From Shewanella psychrotolerans (GTDB lineage Bacteria; Pseudomonadota; Gammaproteobacteria; Enterobacterales; Shewanellaceae): a DNA stretch of 64,000 bases. Positions within the stretch are counted from its first letter, which is position 1. Every line of letters starts with the position of its first letter. The DNA lies in the NCBI RefSeq assembly GCF_019457595.1, contig NZ_CP080419.1, positions 3,534,001-3,598,000 of the forward strand. Reading direction: 5' to 3'. Positions 27,477 to 36,849 of the stretch are shown here, one piece after another. A model generated the notes under the pieces. That model saw nothing but the letters and a program-made list of their open reading frames with translations, did no database searches and had not been told where the DNA came from. The position numbers were made by a program, and so were the translations under genes.

Positions 27477-27899
27477 ATGTTAAAAAAGCACGTCTTAATC
27501 GCCTGTATGCTTACAGGTTTATCAGCTTGCCAAACAATCCCTGTACAGGATACACCGGATATCGCTATTGAAGGAACATGGCTTATAGAAGCCGTACAAG
27601 GTGAAGCTGTCATCGATTACAGCCCTGCCCAATTAGTATTTGCAGACGGTGGAAAACTCAGTGGCAATAACAGCTGCAACGAGTTCTTTGGCCAATATAA
27701 ACTCGATGGTCAACAACTTGAACTGTCACCTGCGGGTAGCACAATGAAAGCCTGCGTCGATGCGTTAATGAATCAAGAACAACGTGTTATGCAAGCCATG
27801 GCGTCAGTGACCCAAGCAAATGAATCAAAAGGTAAGTTATTACTTAAAGATGTCGACGGTAATATTCAGTTGTCACTGACTAAAACTGACACAAAATAA
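27477..27899 (+). CDS. META-domain lipoprotein (HslJ-like)
   Basis: 140 residues from ATG 27477. The signal MLKKHVLIACMLTGLSAC ends in a lipobox cysteine, and the mature part has the META-domain features of HslJ: GTWLIEAVQGEAV, KLSGNNSCNEFFGQYKLDG and STMKACVDALMNQEQRVMQAM. HslJ of E. coli is an outer-membrane heat-inducible lipoprotein linked to novobiocin resistance. An in-frame start 12 bases upstream is possible. A hairpin follows. Confidence 0.85.
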   Translation: MLKKHVLIACMLTGLSACQTIPVQDTPDIAIEGTWLIEAVQGEAVIDYSPAQLVFADGGKLSGNNSCNEFFGQYKLDGQQLELSPAGSTMKACVDALMNQEQRVMQAMASVTQANESKGKLLLKDVDGNIQLSLTKTDTK

Positions 27900-27912
27900 A
27901 ACGCAGTGAATA

Positions 27913-27936
27913 AAAACCGCCACACTTGACGGTTTT
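27913..27936 (+). terminator. Probable terminator after the META lipoprotein
   Basis: AAAACCG / CGGTTTT stem with a 10-nt loop shortly after the stop codon; a short T run only, so moderate confidence. Confidence 0.6.
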
Positions 27937-28025
27937 AACTTTCACATTGATGAATAGAGCGTTGATTCATAAAGCTGCTATTCATAGATCAGTTATCTAA
28001 CTCACTTATCTACAAATGCTGCCTC

Positions 28026-29324
28026 TTAGCCTTCGAGTTTCTCGGCCAAGATCTGACTCTGCTCAGCATCTGCATTGTAATGCTCAACATCGAGTTCGTT
28101 TTCTGACTTGGCAATAATCGTTGTCGCAACTAAGTCACCAGAAACATTCACCACGGTACGAGCCATATCTAAAACACGGTCGATCCCCGCAATAAGGGCA
28201 ACACCTTCCAATGGTAATCCCACTGTGGTCAGCACTAAAGTCAGCATGACTAAACCCGCACCGGGCACACCTGCGGTACCAATAGAGGCCAAGGTTGCGG
28301 TTAAGATAATGGTGATATAGTCAACCCAAGTGAGATCGATACCAAATGCCTGCGCCACAAACAGTGCCGTCACGCCTTGATACAGCGCGGTACCATCCAT
28401 GTTGATGGTCGTCCCCAGCGGTAACACGAAACTGGATATTTTCTTATTGACCCCTAAAGACTCACTAGCACACTTCATACTGGCGGGTAAGGTTCCAGCT
28501 GAACTTGACGTCGTATAAGCAACGGCTAGCGCACTGCGGATCCCTTTAAAAAACTGCAGCGGATTAAGCTTAGCAACTGTGCTCAACAATAGGCTATAGA
28601 AACCAATAATATGCAGCGCACAACCGACATAAACAGCAATGATGACCTTAAGCAACGGTGCAAGCATATCGATACCATACCGCCCAGCAACCCAAGCCAT
28701 TAAGCCGAATACGCCATAAGGAGCTAACTTCATTACCATATCCGTCAGTTTATACATGGCTTCCGCCAAGCTCTCAAACACCTTGATCGCAGGCTTACCA
28801 TGATCGCCAATTAAGACCAACGAGATCCCCAGTGCCACAGCAAAGACGATCACTTGTAATATCTGGCCATTTGCTAATGCCGCAATAGGATTGGTTGGCA
28901 CAATATTGATTAAGGTCTGCATCACAGAGGGAACCTCTTTAGCCACTGCAACACTGACATCTGGGGTCATATGTAACCCCGCACCTGGCTGCATAATATA
29001 ACCAATGGCGAGTCCCAAAGTGATCGCGATAGAGGTTGTTCCTAAATAGAAAGCAAACGACTTAAAGCCGATCCTTCCCATCTTTGCGGTATCCTGCATA
29101 GAAGTCACGCCAACAATCAGGGAGCAAAATACAAGCGGAACGATTAACATCTTAATTGTATTTACAAAAAGCGTTCCTATAGGCTTAAGTACAACAGCCT
29201 GCTCGCCAAGTCCAATACCCACTAAGATCCCTAAGAGCATACCAATCAGAATCTGCAGCCAAAGTGGCACAGACATCCAGCCAGACCAGGCTCGGCCCAG
29301 CCAAGAAGAGGATTGTTGAGACAT
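28026..29324 (-). CDS. Dicarboxylate/amino acid:cation symporter (DAACS family)
   Basis: 432 residues, eight or so helices with two re-entrant loops. The serine-rich hairpin loop (AYTTSSSAGTLPASMKCA) and the NMDGTALYQG motif of helix 7 are the substrate and sodium/proton sites of the GltP/DctA/SstT fold. The exact substrate (glutamate, aspartate or C4 dicarboxylates) cannot be set from sequence. A CRP-like site lies about 125 bases upstream. Monocistronic. Confidence 0.93.
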   Translation of the reverse strand: MSQQSSSWLGRAWSGWMSVPLWLQILIGMLLGILVGIGLGEQAVVLKPIGTLFVNTIKMLIVPLVFCSLIVGVTSMQDTAKMGRIGFKSFAFYLGTTSIAITLGLAIGYIMQPGAGLHMTPDVSVAVAKEVPSVMQTLINIVPTNPIAALANGQILQVIVFAVALGISLVLIGDHGKPAIKVFESLAEAMYKLTDMVMKLAPYGVFGLMAWVAGRYGIDMLAPLLKVIIAVYVGCALHIIGFYSLLLSTVAKLNPLQFFKGIRSALAVAYTTSSSAGTLPASMKCASESLGVNKKISSFVLPLGTTINMDGTALYQGVTALFVAQAFGIDLTWVDYITIILTATLASIGTAGVPGAGLVMLTLVLTTVGLPLEGVALIAGIDRVLDMARTVVNVSGDLVATTIIAKSENELDVEHYNADAEQSQILAEKLEG

Positions 29325-29447
29325 GTTTTTAACCTTGAATAGAGAGTGATTTCGCCTAGCGAACGCTTAAACGACTAGAACAGCAGTCTTACCATCATGC
29401 ACGCACAATAGGGAACTCAATTTTATCACAGCGAACACGGTAAAGTG

Positions 29448-29463
29448 TGTGATGCATGTCATG
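29448..29463 (-). promoter_or_regulatory. Possible CRP site upstream of the symporter
   Basis: TGTGA-TGCATG-TCATG: a perfect left half and 3 of 5 in the right half of the CRP consensus, about 125-140 bases before the symporter start (minus strand). It lies just before the end of the next minus-strand gene, so its target is uncertain. Confidence 0.3.
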
Positions 29464-29489
29464 AGCAACACCAATAAAGACTGACATGC

Positions 29490-29828
29490 TCAGGCGTCAA
29501 ACCGATAAGAGGGTTTGGGGTTATCAAACTCCAATGTATGCAGTGCAGCTGGCGGCTGATCTCTTTCAATCAAGTGGCTCCAATAAGCATCATCAAAGCC
29601 ATGGAAAAACTCCCCTTGCTTACCTTGCGACCTTAAAATGATTCGCCACCAGACCAGTCCCCACAATCCAAAAGTCACTAAGGTTAATAAGAAGTGCCAA
29701 TGATGTTCGATCTTATGGAGTTGAAAACAATGCGCTTCTATAGCGCTAATATTACGGTGATTTAATTTAGTCCCAGCGCTATCTGTATTCTTTGTACATA
29801 GCGTTTTTTGTGGCTGTTCATGTTTCAT
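29490..29828 (-). CDS. Hypothetical small membrane protein
   Basis: 112 residues with one strongly hydrophobic helix (HWHFLLTLVTFGLWGLVWWRIIL, about residues 42-64) and hydrophilic ends rich in histidine before the helix. No family recognised. AGGTGAGG precedes the ATG at a good distance. It is read in the same direction as the symporter, 165 bases upstream. Confidence 0.65.
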   Translation of the reverse strand: MKHEQPQKTLCTKNTDSAGTKLNHRNISAIEAHCFQLHKIEHHWHFLLTLVTFGLWGLVWWRIILRSQGKQGEFFHGFDDAYWSHLIERDQPPAALHTLEFDNPKPSYRFDA

Positions 29829-29970
29829 AACCTCACCTATAACGGTTGACTATATGCGCATAATAAAAGTCTAGCAGAGTTAGACTTTAGTCGTAGTCCG
29901 TTACTAAAATATTCTCTCTAACTCGCCACTGAATACATGCTAAAGTGACCTTCTTATTAAGGAGAACACA

Positions 29971-30414
29971 ATGCAAATAAGAAAAGGTCAACAAGCAGAT
30001 CTGAGCGCTTTAGTGCGATTTAATCAGGCGATGGCCAACGAAACCGAAGGGTTACAACTCGACGAACAGATCCTCTCTAAAGGCGTAAAAACCTTATTAG
30101 ACCATCCTGAAAAAGGCTTCTATCTGGTTGCTGAACAAGCGGGTGAAATTCTAGGTTCTCTCATGGTCACCTATGAATGGAGTGATTGGCGAGCCAAAGA
30201 TTATTATTGGATCCAAAGCGTCTATATTCGGCCTGAGAGTCGTCGCCAAGGAATTTACGGCGAGCTTTATCAAACGGTAAAAGCGATCGCCGAGCAAAAT
30301 GGAGGGGCCGCTAGCTTTAGACTTTATGTCGAACAGGAAAACAGCAAGGCGCAACAAACATACCAAGCGCTGGGTATGGAACAAAGCTACTACTTGATGT
30401 ACGAAGAAAAATAA
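29971..30414 (+). CDS. GNAT-family acetyltransferase
   Basis: 147 residues. QIRKGQQADLSALVRFNQ and SVYIRPESRRQGIYGELYQTV (acetyl-CoA loop RRQGIYG) with the later LYVEQENSKAQQTYQALGM are a complete GNAT domain. AAGGAG lies just before the ATG. Acceptor unknown. Convergent with sdaA; a shared hairpin lies between them. Confidence 0.87.
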   Translation: MQIRKGQQADLSALVRFNQAMANETEGLQLDEQILSKGVKTLLDHPEKGFYLVAEQAGEILGSLMVTYEWSDWRAKDYYWIQSVYIRPESRRQGIYGELYQTVKAIAEQNGGAASFRLYVEQENSKAQQTYQALGMEQSYYLMYEEK

Positions 30415-30447
30415 TACCAATCAGTATAACCTACAAGCTTATACAAA

Positions 30448-30481
30448 AATGCCCTAGAGACATTATCCTTGCTAGGGCATT
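30448..30481. terminator. Hairpin between the convergent GNAT and sdaA genes
   Basis: Perfect 10-bp stem AATGCCCTAG / CTAGGGCATT with a 14-nt loop in the 98-base convergent gap. It could terminate from both sides; T tracts are short. Confidence 0.6.
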
Positions 30482-30512
30482 GTATGTTTAGCGATAGACA
30501 CTAAGCACAGCT

Positions 30513-31880
30513 TTAAGCGCAAATACTGGTGACTTTAATCGCCAATCCCCCTTGGCTGGTTTCACGGTATTTAACGTGCATATCTTTGCCCGTTTCATAC
30601 ATGGTTGCGATCACCTTGTCCAAGCTGACTCTTGGTTCGCTGTTACGGCGCATCGCCATCCGAGTAGAATTAATTGCTTTAACCGCCGCAATCGCATTAC
30701 GCTCAATGCAAGGCACCTGAACTTGGCCAGCAACAGGATCGCAAGTCAAACCTAAGTTGTGCTCCATACCAATTTCGGCTGCAATACATACCTGAGAAGG
30801 ATTAGCGCCCAGCAATTCAGCCAATCCAGCAGCGGCCATTGAACAGGCAACACCGACCTCGCCTTGGCAGCCAACTTCGGCTCCCGAAATAGAAGCATTA
30901 CGCTTATATAAGCCACCAATAGCAGCGGCTGCGAGAAAGAATCGTGTGTATTCTTTCTGACCGACAGGCTGAATAAACTTGTCATAATAAGCCAGTACCG
31001 CAGGAATAATCCCTGCGGCACCATTGGTTGGGGAGGTTACGACTCGACCACCAGCCGCATTCTCTTCACTTACCGCAAGCGCAAACATATTGATCCAATC
31101 AACAATCATCATAGGATCGGAAGATAGACGTTCATTGGTCACCAACTGCCGAAATAGTGCTGGCGCACGACGTGGGACTCTAAGTGGGCCGGCTAAAACG
31201 CCTTCGGTATGACAGCCTCGTTCAATGCCCTCTTTCATGGTTTGCCAAATAGCATCAAAGCGTTGATAGATGCTCTGTTCGCTATGAAATACCTTTTCGT
31301 TGGCCAGCATAATCGCGCTGATACTCATGCCAGTATCATCACACAACTTAAGTAGATCACTCGCATAGGCAAACGGATAAGGCACCACAACTTCATTGGC
31401 AGCCGTTAAACCAAAATGCGCTTCATCAACAATAAAGCCGCCGCCAATAGAGTAGTAGGTCTGACTATAGACACGATTTTCACCAATCCACGCACTTAGA
31501 GTCATACCATTTTCATGTAATGGCAAAGCGTGTTGATGAAAAACAACCGCTTCAGCCGGAAAATCAACCCTATGCATCTCTGAACCGAGGGGCAAAGCTG
31601 AAGTAAGCTCGACTTGGCGAATAAACTCAGGCATTAAATCGATATCGACGGTTTCAGGCATATTACCGGCTAAGCCCATAATAATTGCGATATCAGTATG
31701 ATGCCCCTTACCTGTCAACGACAATGAACCATAAATATCAACGGTAACACTCGTTAGTAGGTTCAGCTCTCCACGTTGACGAAGATCATCGATAAAACCT
31801 TTCGCGGCCTTCATCGGCCCGACAGTATGTGAGCTCGAGGGACCCACACCTATCTTAAAAATATCAAATGCGCTAACCAT
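30513..31880 (-). CDS. sdaA: L-serine ammonia-lyase (iron-sulfur)
   Basis: 455 residues, single-chain type with the beta and alpha parts fused. The N-terminal IGVGPSSSHTVGPMKAA and the cysteine sites of the 4Fe-4S cluster (CQGEVGVACSMAAAG and LTCDPVAGQVQVPCIERN) are intact. Deaminates serine to pyruvate and ammonia. The neighbour on the same strand is a SdaC-type serine transporter, so the two make a serine uptake and degradation unit. Confidence 0.96.
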   Translation of the reverse strand: MVSAFDIFKIGVGPSSSHTVGPMKAAKGFIDDLRQRGELNLLTSVTVDIYGSLSLTGKGHHTDIAIIMGLAGNMPETVDIDLMPEFIRQVELTSALPLGSEMHRVDFPAEAVVFHQHALPLHENGMTLSAWIGENRVYSQTYYSIGGGFIVDEAHFGLTAANEVVVPYPFAYASDLLKLCDDTGMSISAIMLANEKVFHSEQSIYQRFDAIWQTMKEGIERGCHTEGVLAGPLRVPRRAPALFRQLVTNERLSSDPMMIVDWINMFALAVSEENAAGGRVVTSPTNGAAGIIPAVLAYYDKFIQPVGQKEYTRFFLAAAAIGGLYKRNASISGAEVGCQGEVGVACSMAAAGLAELLGANPSQVCIAAEIGMEHNLGLTCDPVAGQVQVPCIERNAIAAVKAINSTRMAMRRNSEPRVSLDKVIATMYETGKDMHVKYRETSQGGLAIKVTSICA

Positions 31881-31953
31881 AAATCACCACTACTTAAATG
31901 AAATGAGCCGCCACCCAATCAAAACAATCACGACTCAATAACTTAACCCCGTA

Positions 31954-33225
31954 TTAAGACAGCATACCAAACACGATCGCAGTCATGGCAAGTAAGCCCG
32001 ATATCACCACAAACACATTGCTGATACGACCACGGTACGCTTTTAATGCAGGCACTTTATATACGGCATACATTGGCATTAGATACAAAATAGCCGCGAT
32101 AATCGGGCCACCCAGCGCTTCGATCATCCCCAGAATGCTTGGGTTAATGATGGCCACGCCCCAAATAGTGAGGAACATAAAACCAAGAATAAACTTGTCA
32201 ATTTTACTGTCAGCAACCTCTCTGTTACCACTACGCAATTGCTTAGTAATAATCCCTTTCATGCCTTCTGTTGCTCCCATATAGTGACCAAAAAAAGAAG
32301 ACACAATCGCAATAACAGCAATGATAGGGCCAAAGTAGCTCACAAAACCACTCGAGTGGACATTGGCTAAATAGGAAAGAATTGGAAGATTCTGTGCTTT
32401 CGCCTCAGCAAGTTGCGTTGGGCTTAATGACAACACACAAGAGAAAACAAATAGCATTACAAAGCCAACCAACATCATAGTGGTGTTGCGTAAAATAACG
32501 TCGGCTTTTTTAGCGGCATTTTGTCCATGTTGCTTCTTAAGCGATACAGAGAACTGAGAGATCGCAGGAGAATGGTTAAATGCAAAAACCAATACAGGGA
32601 TGGTTAACCAAACGGTTCCGAGGAATTCGCCGGTGGCAGGTACTTGCATCAATGCGTCCGTTTTCCAACTCGGAATAAGATACAAAGACATAAAGGCCAA
32701 AATAGCAACCAAAGGATAAACCAGCAATTGAGTCACCTTAAGCATGAATTTCTCGCCAGAAACCATTACTGACATCATGCCTAAAATCAGCACGCCAGAT
32801 AAAATGAAACGCGGTGGAGACGCCATGCCAAGCTGATTAACAATAAAACTATCAACAGTGTTGGTAATACCAACACCATAAATTAAAACGATAGGATAAA
32901 TAGCAAAGAAATAAAGTAAGGTGATCGCTTTACCTGCACCAATACCGAAATACTCTTCAACCACATGAGTAATATCACTGCCCTGCTTTTGTGATGAGCA
33001 CACGAAACGAGATAGACCTCTGTGGGCTAAGTAAGTCATAGGCCCAATAATCGCAGCCATCATCACTAATGGCCAAAAGCCTCCCATTCCGGCGTTAATT
33101 GGCAAGAATAAGATCCCAGCCCCTACAGCAGTGCCAAACAAACTTAACATCCAAGTGGTATCTGTGCGCGACCACCCCTGTTTGGTTGAAACCATTACTT
33201 CAGAAACTGTTGCTTCATTTTGCAT
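31954..33225 (-). CDS. sdaC: HAAAP-family serine transporter (SdaC-like)
   Basis: 423 residues from ATG 33225, chosen because GAGAGG lies before it and the N-terminus [18 protein letters not shown] leads into the first helix; a longer frame from 33360 lacks both. Eleven helices, with [20 protein letters not shown] in the first, the start of a LeuT-type fold, and [13 protein letters not shown] in the fifth. In E. coli SdaC is a proton-serine symporter next to sdaB. Here it precedes sdaA by about 70 bases in one operon. Confidence 0.9.
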   Translation of the reverse strand: MQNEATVSEVMVSTKQGWSRTDTTWMLSLFGTAVGAGILFLPINAGMGGFWPLVMMAAIIGPMTYLAHRGLSRFVCSSQKQGSDITHVVEEYFGIGAGKAITLLYFFAIYPIVLIYGVGITNTVDSFIVNQLGMASPPRFILSGVLILGMMSVMVSGEKFMLKVTQLLVYPLVAILAFMSLYLIPSWKTDALMQVPATGEFLGTVWLTIPVLVFAFNHSPAISQFSVSLKKQHGQNAAKKADVILRNTTMMLVGFVMLFVFSCVLSLSPTQLAEAKAQNLPILSYLANVHSSGFVSYFGPIIAVIAIVSSFFGHYMGATEGMKGIITKQLRSGNREVADSKIDKFILGFMFLTIWGVAIINPSILGMIEALGGPIIAAILYLMPMYAVYKVPALKAYRGRISNVFVVISGLLAMTAIVFGMLS

Positions 33226-33898
33226 AGATAAAACCCTCTCGATGCACTTGCATCTCAATGTTTCCACGACTTCTAATGGCTGTAATTCAGCTAGAAGGTC
33301 GACTAAATTTGCGCTCAGAATATAGGAGAAAAAGCTAAAAATATTGATCCAGAACGGCATTCTGTAGTTAAATTTCAGAACAAGCTAATATCGTGAGCAA
33401 TCTCTAAATAAGCCTGTAATTAATTTTCATATTAGCAATAAAGCAACAACCAGAACGTACTGAACATTAACAGTTTCATCACCTGTAGCGCTTGCCACAC
33501 AAGGAATCACTGAGCCCAACATAGAGAGCAAAGTACTTAGGGTTAACAATACGATGACCTCAATAAAAAGCGCTATAAGCATTTTAGCCCACGCTATGGG
33601 CAAATAGCCGCCATATTCTTTTCATCGTTAGGACCCGTTGATCTTTGCAGGTTGAATTTTGTTGAAGACAAAAAACGTTTTAATCGAGGTAAGTAGATTG
33701 CAGCCTAGTCATCTAAGCAAAATTCAGTTAACCAAGCGTAAAAGGTTTTTAGCCGCCCCTTAGGGCGACGTTTGTTGGTCATTTCTACTTGGTTGTCAGC
33801 TTTTCATGTAGAATAACCACAAAGCGTCTGCCTTGTATAAATAACCAACAACTTGCAGCAAAAAACCTTAAAAGATCAACAGCCCCTAGAGATCACCG
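33226..33898. other. 673-bp gap between the serine operon and yjjX
   Basis: It must hold the promoter of the serine operon (minus) and of yjjX (plus). A 51-residue minus-strand ORF (33427-33582) with a signal-like start is the only reading frame of note. A weak GC-rich inverted repeat (CGCCC / GGGCG) lies near 33756. Nothing else is recognised. Confidence 0.4.
33427..33582 (-). CDS. Possible small membrane or secreted protein
   Basis: 51 codons from ATG 33582: MLIALFIEVIVLLTLS, then SMLGSVIPCVASATG, a hydrophobic stretch and an ASA|TG-like cleavage pattern, then a hydrophobic tail VQYVLVVALLLI. No ribosome binding site is evident and no homologue is known to me. It could be chance in an AT-rich gap. 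Confidence 0.2.
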   Translation of the reverse strand: MLIALFIEVIVLLTLSTLLSMLGSVIPCVASATGDETVNVQYVLVVALLLI

Positions 33899-34468
33899 AT
33901 GTCAACACTCAACAACCAAAATCAAATCCGCATTACTGTAGGCTCTAAAAATCCGGTCAAAATTGGGGCCGCTAACAAGGCCATCTCATTACTATTTCCA
34001 AACGCTCAGGTGATTTGCCAAGGTATTCACGCGCCTTCAGACGTTGCTGACCAACCAATGACTGACAATGAAACGAAAGCCGGAGCCATCAACCGTGTAC
34101 GCTACTGCGAGCAGCAAGCGCGCTTAAATCCAGGGCTGACAGCCGATCTTTATATTGCAATGGAAGGAGGCGTTGATCGCTTTGACCATGGTGCAGCAAC
34201 TTATGCCTATATGGCGGTTATCTATCAAGGGCAATTATCGATAGGACGAAGCGCACAACTGCCGCTGCCAGAGTCAGTCTATCAAGCACTAGAGAACGGA
34301 GAGGAGCTAGGGCATGTCATGGACAGGTTATTTAATACTGTCAATATTAAGCAAAAAGGTGGCGCAATTGCCTTGTTTACCGATGGAAAAGCGAGCAGAG
34401 AAAGCGTTTATACACAGGCAATAGTGCTGGCAATGGCACCATTTTTAAACCCCAAGATCTTTTGCTAA
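33899..34468 (+). CDS. yjjX: Inosine/xanthosine triphosphatase (house-cleaning NTPase)
   Basis: 189 residues. VGSKNPVKIGAANKA at the N-terminus and the centre AMEGGVDRFDHGAATYAYM are typical of the YjjX/DUF84 family, which removes ITP and XTP from the nucleotide pool. Normal length is 170-185. Monocistronic, well separated from both neighbours. Confidence 0.92.
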   Translation: MSTLNNQNQIRITVGSKNPVKIGAANKAISLLFPNAQVICQGIHAPSDVADQPMTDNETKAGAINRVRYCEQQARLNPGLTADLYIAMEGGVDRFDHGAATYAYMAVIYQGQLSIGRSAQLPLPESVYQALENGEELGHVMDRLFNTVNIKQKGGAIALFTDGKASRESVYTQAIVLAMAPFLNPKIFC

Positions 34469-34624
34469 CCCTATCGAAATAAGTAGCTTAGGGCGAAAAT
34501 CTTAAGCTGCATTGCAAAGTTAATTGAAAATGTTTTGAGTCGAATGAGTAAAAACTTGCATTTCTAAATTAGGCCGTCTAAGTTAGATGTAAATCGCAAC
34601 TATATTTACCGCTACGGATCACCA

Positions 34625-35593
34625 ATGTCATCTCCTTGCCAAGCCACCATAGATGAAACGAGTCAGGTTAGCGCTATCGACCCCCCTCAAACCTGTTCAT
34701 CCTTGCGCAGTTTATCAAGATTATTAGTCAGGCAATTAGGTCTGCTCAATTCCGCTTTGGGGGAACTGCCTATATCGCCAGTTCAAGCTCACGCAATGAT
34801 TGAGATTGATTCACAGGAACTCTCCATAAAACAAATCTCTATGGCATTGAATATTGATAAGTCCAATGCTAGCCGAGCTGTTACCCAGTTGTGTGAGAAA
34901 GGCTATGCCAAAAGCCGTAATAATCCACGAGATAGCCGCAGCTCTTTATGTCAGCTTACGTCCCAAGGTAAACGACAACTCAAATATCTGAATCAGCAAC
35001 AAGACCAGATATTTACACTTATTCTGTCCCAATTATCGACCAATCAAATCACCCAATTAGAATCATCCTTGACCCAATACACTAGAGCGATTGAGTATGC
35101 GAACATGCAACAGGGATACGAGATCCGCAGTATCACCCCTGAAGACAATCCTCATATTGCTAGGGTCATTCGTCATGTCTCAGCCGAATATGGTCTAACA
35201 CCAGACAAGGGTTATGGTGTTGCCGACCCTACCTTAGACACCTTATATCAAGTGTACGATAAACCTAAAGCTCACTATTGGGTTATAGAGGCTAAAAGCG
35301 TAATTTGGGGCGGTGCAGGCATTGCCCCTCTCGATGGACACCCTGGTGTCTGCGAGTTACAAAAGATGTATTTTGACAATAAGATACGAGGCAAAGGACT
35401 AGCAAGACGCCTAGCGCTTCAAACCTTAGATTTCGCTCGTAGCCAAGGTTATGAAAGTTGCTATTTAGAAACCACGGCATGCTTAAAAGAGGCCGTGTTC
35501 CTTTATGAAAAGCTGGGCTTTAAACATCTAGATAAGCCTCTTGGAAATACGGGACATGATGCCTGTGAAATACCGATGATGATTAAACTTTGA
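34625..35593 (+). CDS. MarR-type HTH fused to GNAT acetyltransferase
   Basis: 322 residues. Residues about 20-160 are a MarR winged helix ([30 protein letters not shown], then [15 protein letters not shown], the recognition helix and wing). Residues 165-320 are a GNAT domain ([37 protein letters not shown] with the acetyl-CoA loop RGKGLAR). Such fusions are a known family; a small-molecule or peptide acetylation may be tied to DNA binding. A 9-bp inverted repeat lies just after the gene. Confidence 0.92.
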   Translation: MSSPCQATIDETSQVSAIDPPQTCSSLRSLSRLLVRQLGLLNSALGELPISPVQAHAMIEIDSQELSIKQISMALNIDKSNASRAVTQLCEKGYAKSRNNPRDSRSSLCQLTSQGKRQLKYLNQQQDQIFTLILSQLSTNQITQLESSLTQYTRAIEYANMQQGYEIRSITPEDNPHIARVIRHVSAEYGLTPDKGYGVADPTLDTLYQVYDKPKAHYWVIEAKSVIWGGAGIAPLDGHPGVCELQKMYFDNKIRGKGLARRLALQTLDFARSQGYESCYLETTACLKEAVFLYEKLGFKHLDKPLGNTGHDACEIPMMIKL

Positions 35594-35617
35594 CCACAAA
35601 TTTAAAATGGAGATCAT

Positions 35618-35657
35618 CTAGATAATCTATTAATAAATCATGAAATAAATTATCTAG
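35618..35657. promoter_or_regulatory. Inverted repeat between the MarR-GNAT gene and tas
   Basis: CTAGATAAT and ATTATCTAG are separated by 22 bases, about 60-100 bases before the tas start. It may be an operator (the MarR fusion is the adjacent candidate) or a weak hairpin; no T tract. Confidence 0.35.
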
Positions 35658-35716
35658 TGTTTCACAACAAAGCTTGCTAGCCTCAAGGGTAATCCTTGCT
35701 CATTCTGGAGATTTGA

Positions 35717-36757
35717 ATGGACTATAGACGACTACCACATTCGAGCCTAGACGTTAGTCAGCTTTGCCTCGGCACCATGACCTGGGGCGAACAAAATACC
35801 CAAAGCGAAGCGTTCGCACAACTCGATTACGCCATAGGTAAAGGGATCAACTTTATCGATACTGCCGAGATGTATCCGGTACCACCTAAAGCAGAAACCC
35901 AAGGAGAGACCGAGCGCATTCTAGGTAACTACCTTAAGTCTCGAGGTAACCGAGATAATTTGGTTATCGCCACTAAAGTGGCAGGCCCTGGCGGAAAGAG
36001 CGACGGTATCCGCGACAATATGGCGCTAGATTGGCGTAATATTCATCAAGCTGTCGATGATTCTCTCGAGCGATTACAGATAGAGACGATCGATCTGTAT
36101 CAACTTCATTGGCCAGATAGAAATACCAATTTCTTCGGTGAACTCTTCTATCAGCAACAAGACTCGGAAAAACTCACCCCGATAATAGAAACTCTTGAGG
36201 CATTAGCTTCACTCATCTCTGCGGGAAAAATTCGTTATATCGGTGTATCAAATGAGACGCCTTGGGGCGTGATGAAGTACCTGCGACTCGCTGAAAAACA
36301 TGGCTTACCACGGATCATTAGCGTGCAGAACCCCTATAACTTGCTTAATCGTAGCTTCGAAGTGGGTATGGCAGAGATTGCTCACCGTGAAGAGTTACCA
36401 CTACTGGCCTATTCACCGTTAGCCTTTGGTGCGTTGACTGGTAAATACATGGATGATCAATGGCCTGAAGGGGCGCGTCTAACATTGTTTAAGCGCTTCG
36501 CTCGCTATACAGGATCAACCATTGCACTCGAAGCAACCAAGGCTTATGTCGAACTGGCTCGTGAATTTAATCTCAGTCCGGCACAGATGGCGTTGGCCTT
36601 CGTTAATACACGGCAATTTGTCGGCTCAAACATTATTGGGGCAACCAATCTCGAGCAGCTCAAAGAGAATATCGACAGTATCGAGGTGACACTAAGTGCT
36701 CCTTTGCTTGCCAGACTCAATGAACTAGCAGAGCTATACCGTATTCCCTGCCCATAA
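35717..36757 (+). CDS. tas: NADP(H)-dependent aldo-keto reductase (Tas-like)
   Basis: 346 residues, normal for Tas. The catalytic tetrad segments are visible: FIDTAEMYPVPP (Asp and Tyr), VIATKVAGPGG (Lys) and YQLHWPDRNTNFFG (His). The insertion VPPKAETQGETERILGNYL is typical of the Tas subgroup. Reduces small carbonyls with NADPH; in E. coli tas suppresses a tyrosine auxotrophy. GGAG precedes the ATG at a good distance. It is followed by a strong hairpin before csdA. Confidence 0.92.
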   Translation: MDYRRLPHSSLDVSQLCLGTMTWGEQNTQSEAFAQLDYAIGKGINFIDTAEMYPVPPKAETQGETERILGNYLKSRGNRDNLVIATKVAGPGGKSDGIRDNMALDWRNIHQAVDDSLERLQIETIDLYQLHWPDRNTNFFGELFYQQQDSEKLTPIIETLEALASLISAGKIRYIGVSNETPWGVMKYLRLAEKHGLPRIISVQNPYNLLNRSFEVGMAEIAHREELPLLAYSPLAFGALTGKYMDDQWPEGARLTLFKRFARYTGSTIALEATKAYVELAREFNLSPAQMALAFVNTRQFVGSNIIGATNLEQLKENIDSIEVTLSAPLLARLNELAELYRIPCP

Positions 36758-36788
36758 TCTAAGCGAATCTGACTAAAAAGCCGCTTGC

Positions 36789-36826
36789 AATAGGCGTTAA
36801 GATCTCCCAAGATCTTAGCGCCTATT
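36789..36826 (+). terminator. Long hairpin between tas and csdA
   Basis: A 17-bp stem with one G-T pair (AATAGGCGTTAAGATCT against AGATCTTAGCGCCTATT) and a CCCA loop, followed by ATTTATT instead of a pure T tract. It ends 23 bases before the csdA ATG, so it may act as a terminator or as a leader hairpin of csdA. Confidence 0.6.
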
Positions 36827-36849
36827 ATTTATTATCGTTGGACCCATCG

